DNA of 64,000 nt from Nemertoderma westbladi (Eukaryota; Xenacoelomorpha; Nemertodermatida; Nemertodermatidae), in the NCBI GenBank assembly GCA_032718475.1, contig JAUCBJ010007366.1:1-64000 (forward strand), given 5' to 3'. The translations under genes and the position numbers were made by a program. Of the stretch, positions 63,181 through 64,000 are shown in pieces. Every line of letters begins with the position of its first letter. Positions within the stretch are counted from its first letter, which is position 1. Below the pieces are notes generated by a model. It worked only from the letters and a program-made list of their open reading frames with translations. It did no database searches and was not told where the DNA came from.

Positions 63181-64000
63181 TCAGTATGTTTGTATGTCAT
63201 TCTGTTTGTCTGTCTGTATGTATGTATGTCTGACTTACAGACATACATATAAACAGACAGTAAAGATGATGGTAAACGTAAAAACTGATATCGGAAATGT
63301 CTTCGCCGACATATAAAACCCCCATAGCCATATTTTGGTTAGGGTTAAATACTATTCTTAATTTTTTGACGGACATACATACAGACAAACAGACTGACTG
63401 ACTTACAGACCTACATAGAGACAGACAGTCAAGATTTCGTAAACATGAAAAACTGACATCGAAAATGGATTCACTGACCTGGAAAACCCCCCAGAGCCAT
63501 ATTTTTGTAAAGTTACATTATTTTTTCAATTTTTTAACTGACATACATACAGTTAAATAGTCTGACAGACAGACAAACAGACATACACAGAAACATACAG
63601 TTAAGATGATGTTAAACGTAAAAACTGATATCGGAAATGAATTCGCCGACCTAGAAAACCCCCATAACCATATTTTAGTAAGGTTAAATGATTTTCTTAA
63701 TTTTTTGACGGACATACATACAGACAAACAGACTGACTGACATACAGACATACATAGAGACAGACAGTCAAGATATCGTAAACATGAAAAACTGGCATCG
63801 AAAATGGATTCACCGACCTGGAAAACCCCCCAGAGCCATATTTTTGTAAAGTTAAATTATTTTTTCAATTTTTTCACTCACATACATACAGACAAACAGA
63901 CTGACAGACAAATAGACAGACATACATAGAAAAAGACAATTAAGATGCTCTCAAACGTAAAAACTGATATCGGAAATGAGTTCGCCAACCTAGAAAACCC
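63180..64000. repeat. Satellite with 340-bp higher-order period, running off the window
   Basis: GACGGACATACATACAGACA occurs at 63369 and 63709, a period of 340 bp. Each 340-bp unit holds two related halves of about 170 bp with AACTGA.ATCG.AAATG, ACC..GAAAACCCCC and CATATTTT blocks, plus a CAGACA/CATACA microrepeat section. Incomplete at the right edge. Confidence 0.85.

Overview
The window is animal nuclear DNA, probably from a marine invertebrate. It has GT-AG spliceosomal introns, LINE, SINE, LTR and cut-and-paste transposon debris at high density, very long intronic minisatellites, and two conserved single-copy animal genes split into small exons. Nothing prokaryotic was seen. The species cannot be named from sequence alone; the BEL/Pao, hAT-like, MULE-like, Tc1-like and CR1/L2/RTE-like repeats fit many invertebrates.

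Layout. 1-12,400 is a transposon graveyard. It holds small hairpin elements, a long inverted repeat (3,159-3,710 against 10,905-11,494) that encloses an OTU-protease fragment and a MULE-like transposase fragment, a solo BEL/Pao LTR with its target duplication, a 1.6-kb TA-flanked terminal-inverted-repeat element, and scraps of LINEs. 12,811-28,332 is a complete five-exon gene for the ESCRT-III subunit CHMP4. Its introns 3 and 4 are filled by three minisatellites (34-, 34- and 33-bp units, about 330 units in total). 28,333-36,355 is again repeats: a LINE endonuclease region split by two elements with 8-bp target duplications (one a 2.4-kb near-palindrome carrying a tRNA-derived SINE), LINE tails, and an antisense CR1/L2-like fragment. 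36,356-54,330 is a single BEL/Pao LTR retrotransposon of 17,975 bp with nearly identical LTRs and a perfect 5-bp target duplication. Besides Gag-Pol it carries three large ORFs I cannot place in any family: one upstream and two downstream that overlap by ATGA. 54,331-57,900 holds the other half of the element the retrotransposon landed in and a CpG-rich inverted-repeat element. 57,935 to the right edge holds the first three exons of PRADC1, whose intron 2 is a minisatellite made from the end of exon 2 plus its splice donor; its last exon(s) lie beyond the window. A 340-bp satellite starts near 63,180 and runs off the end.

Two things stand out. First, the giant, young BEL/Pao element has unexplained coding capacity downstream of pol, including a 745-residue protein with two zinc knuckles. 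Second, splice signals have been amplified as satellites. CHMP4 intron 4 opens with 32 evenly spaced donor-like sites, followed by about 138 units ending in an acceptor-like CAG. Intron 3 contains about 5.4 kb in which I see no AG dinucleotide. PRADC1 shows the same donor amplification independently.
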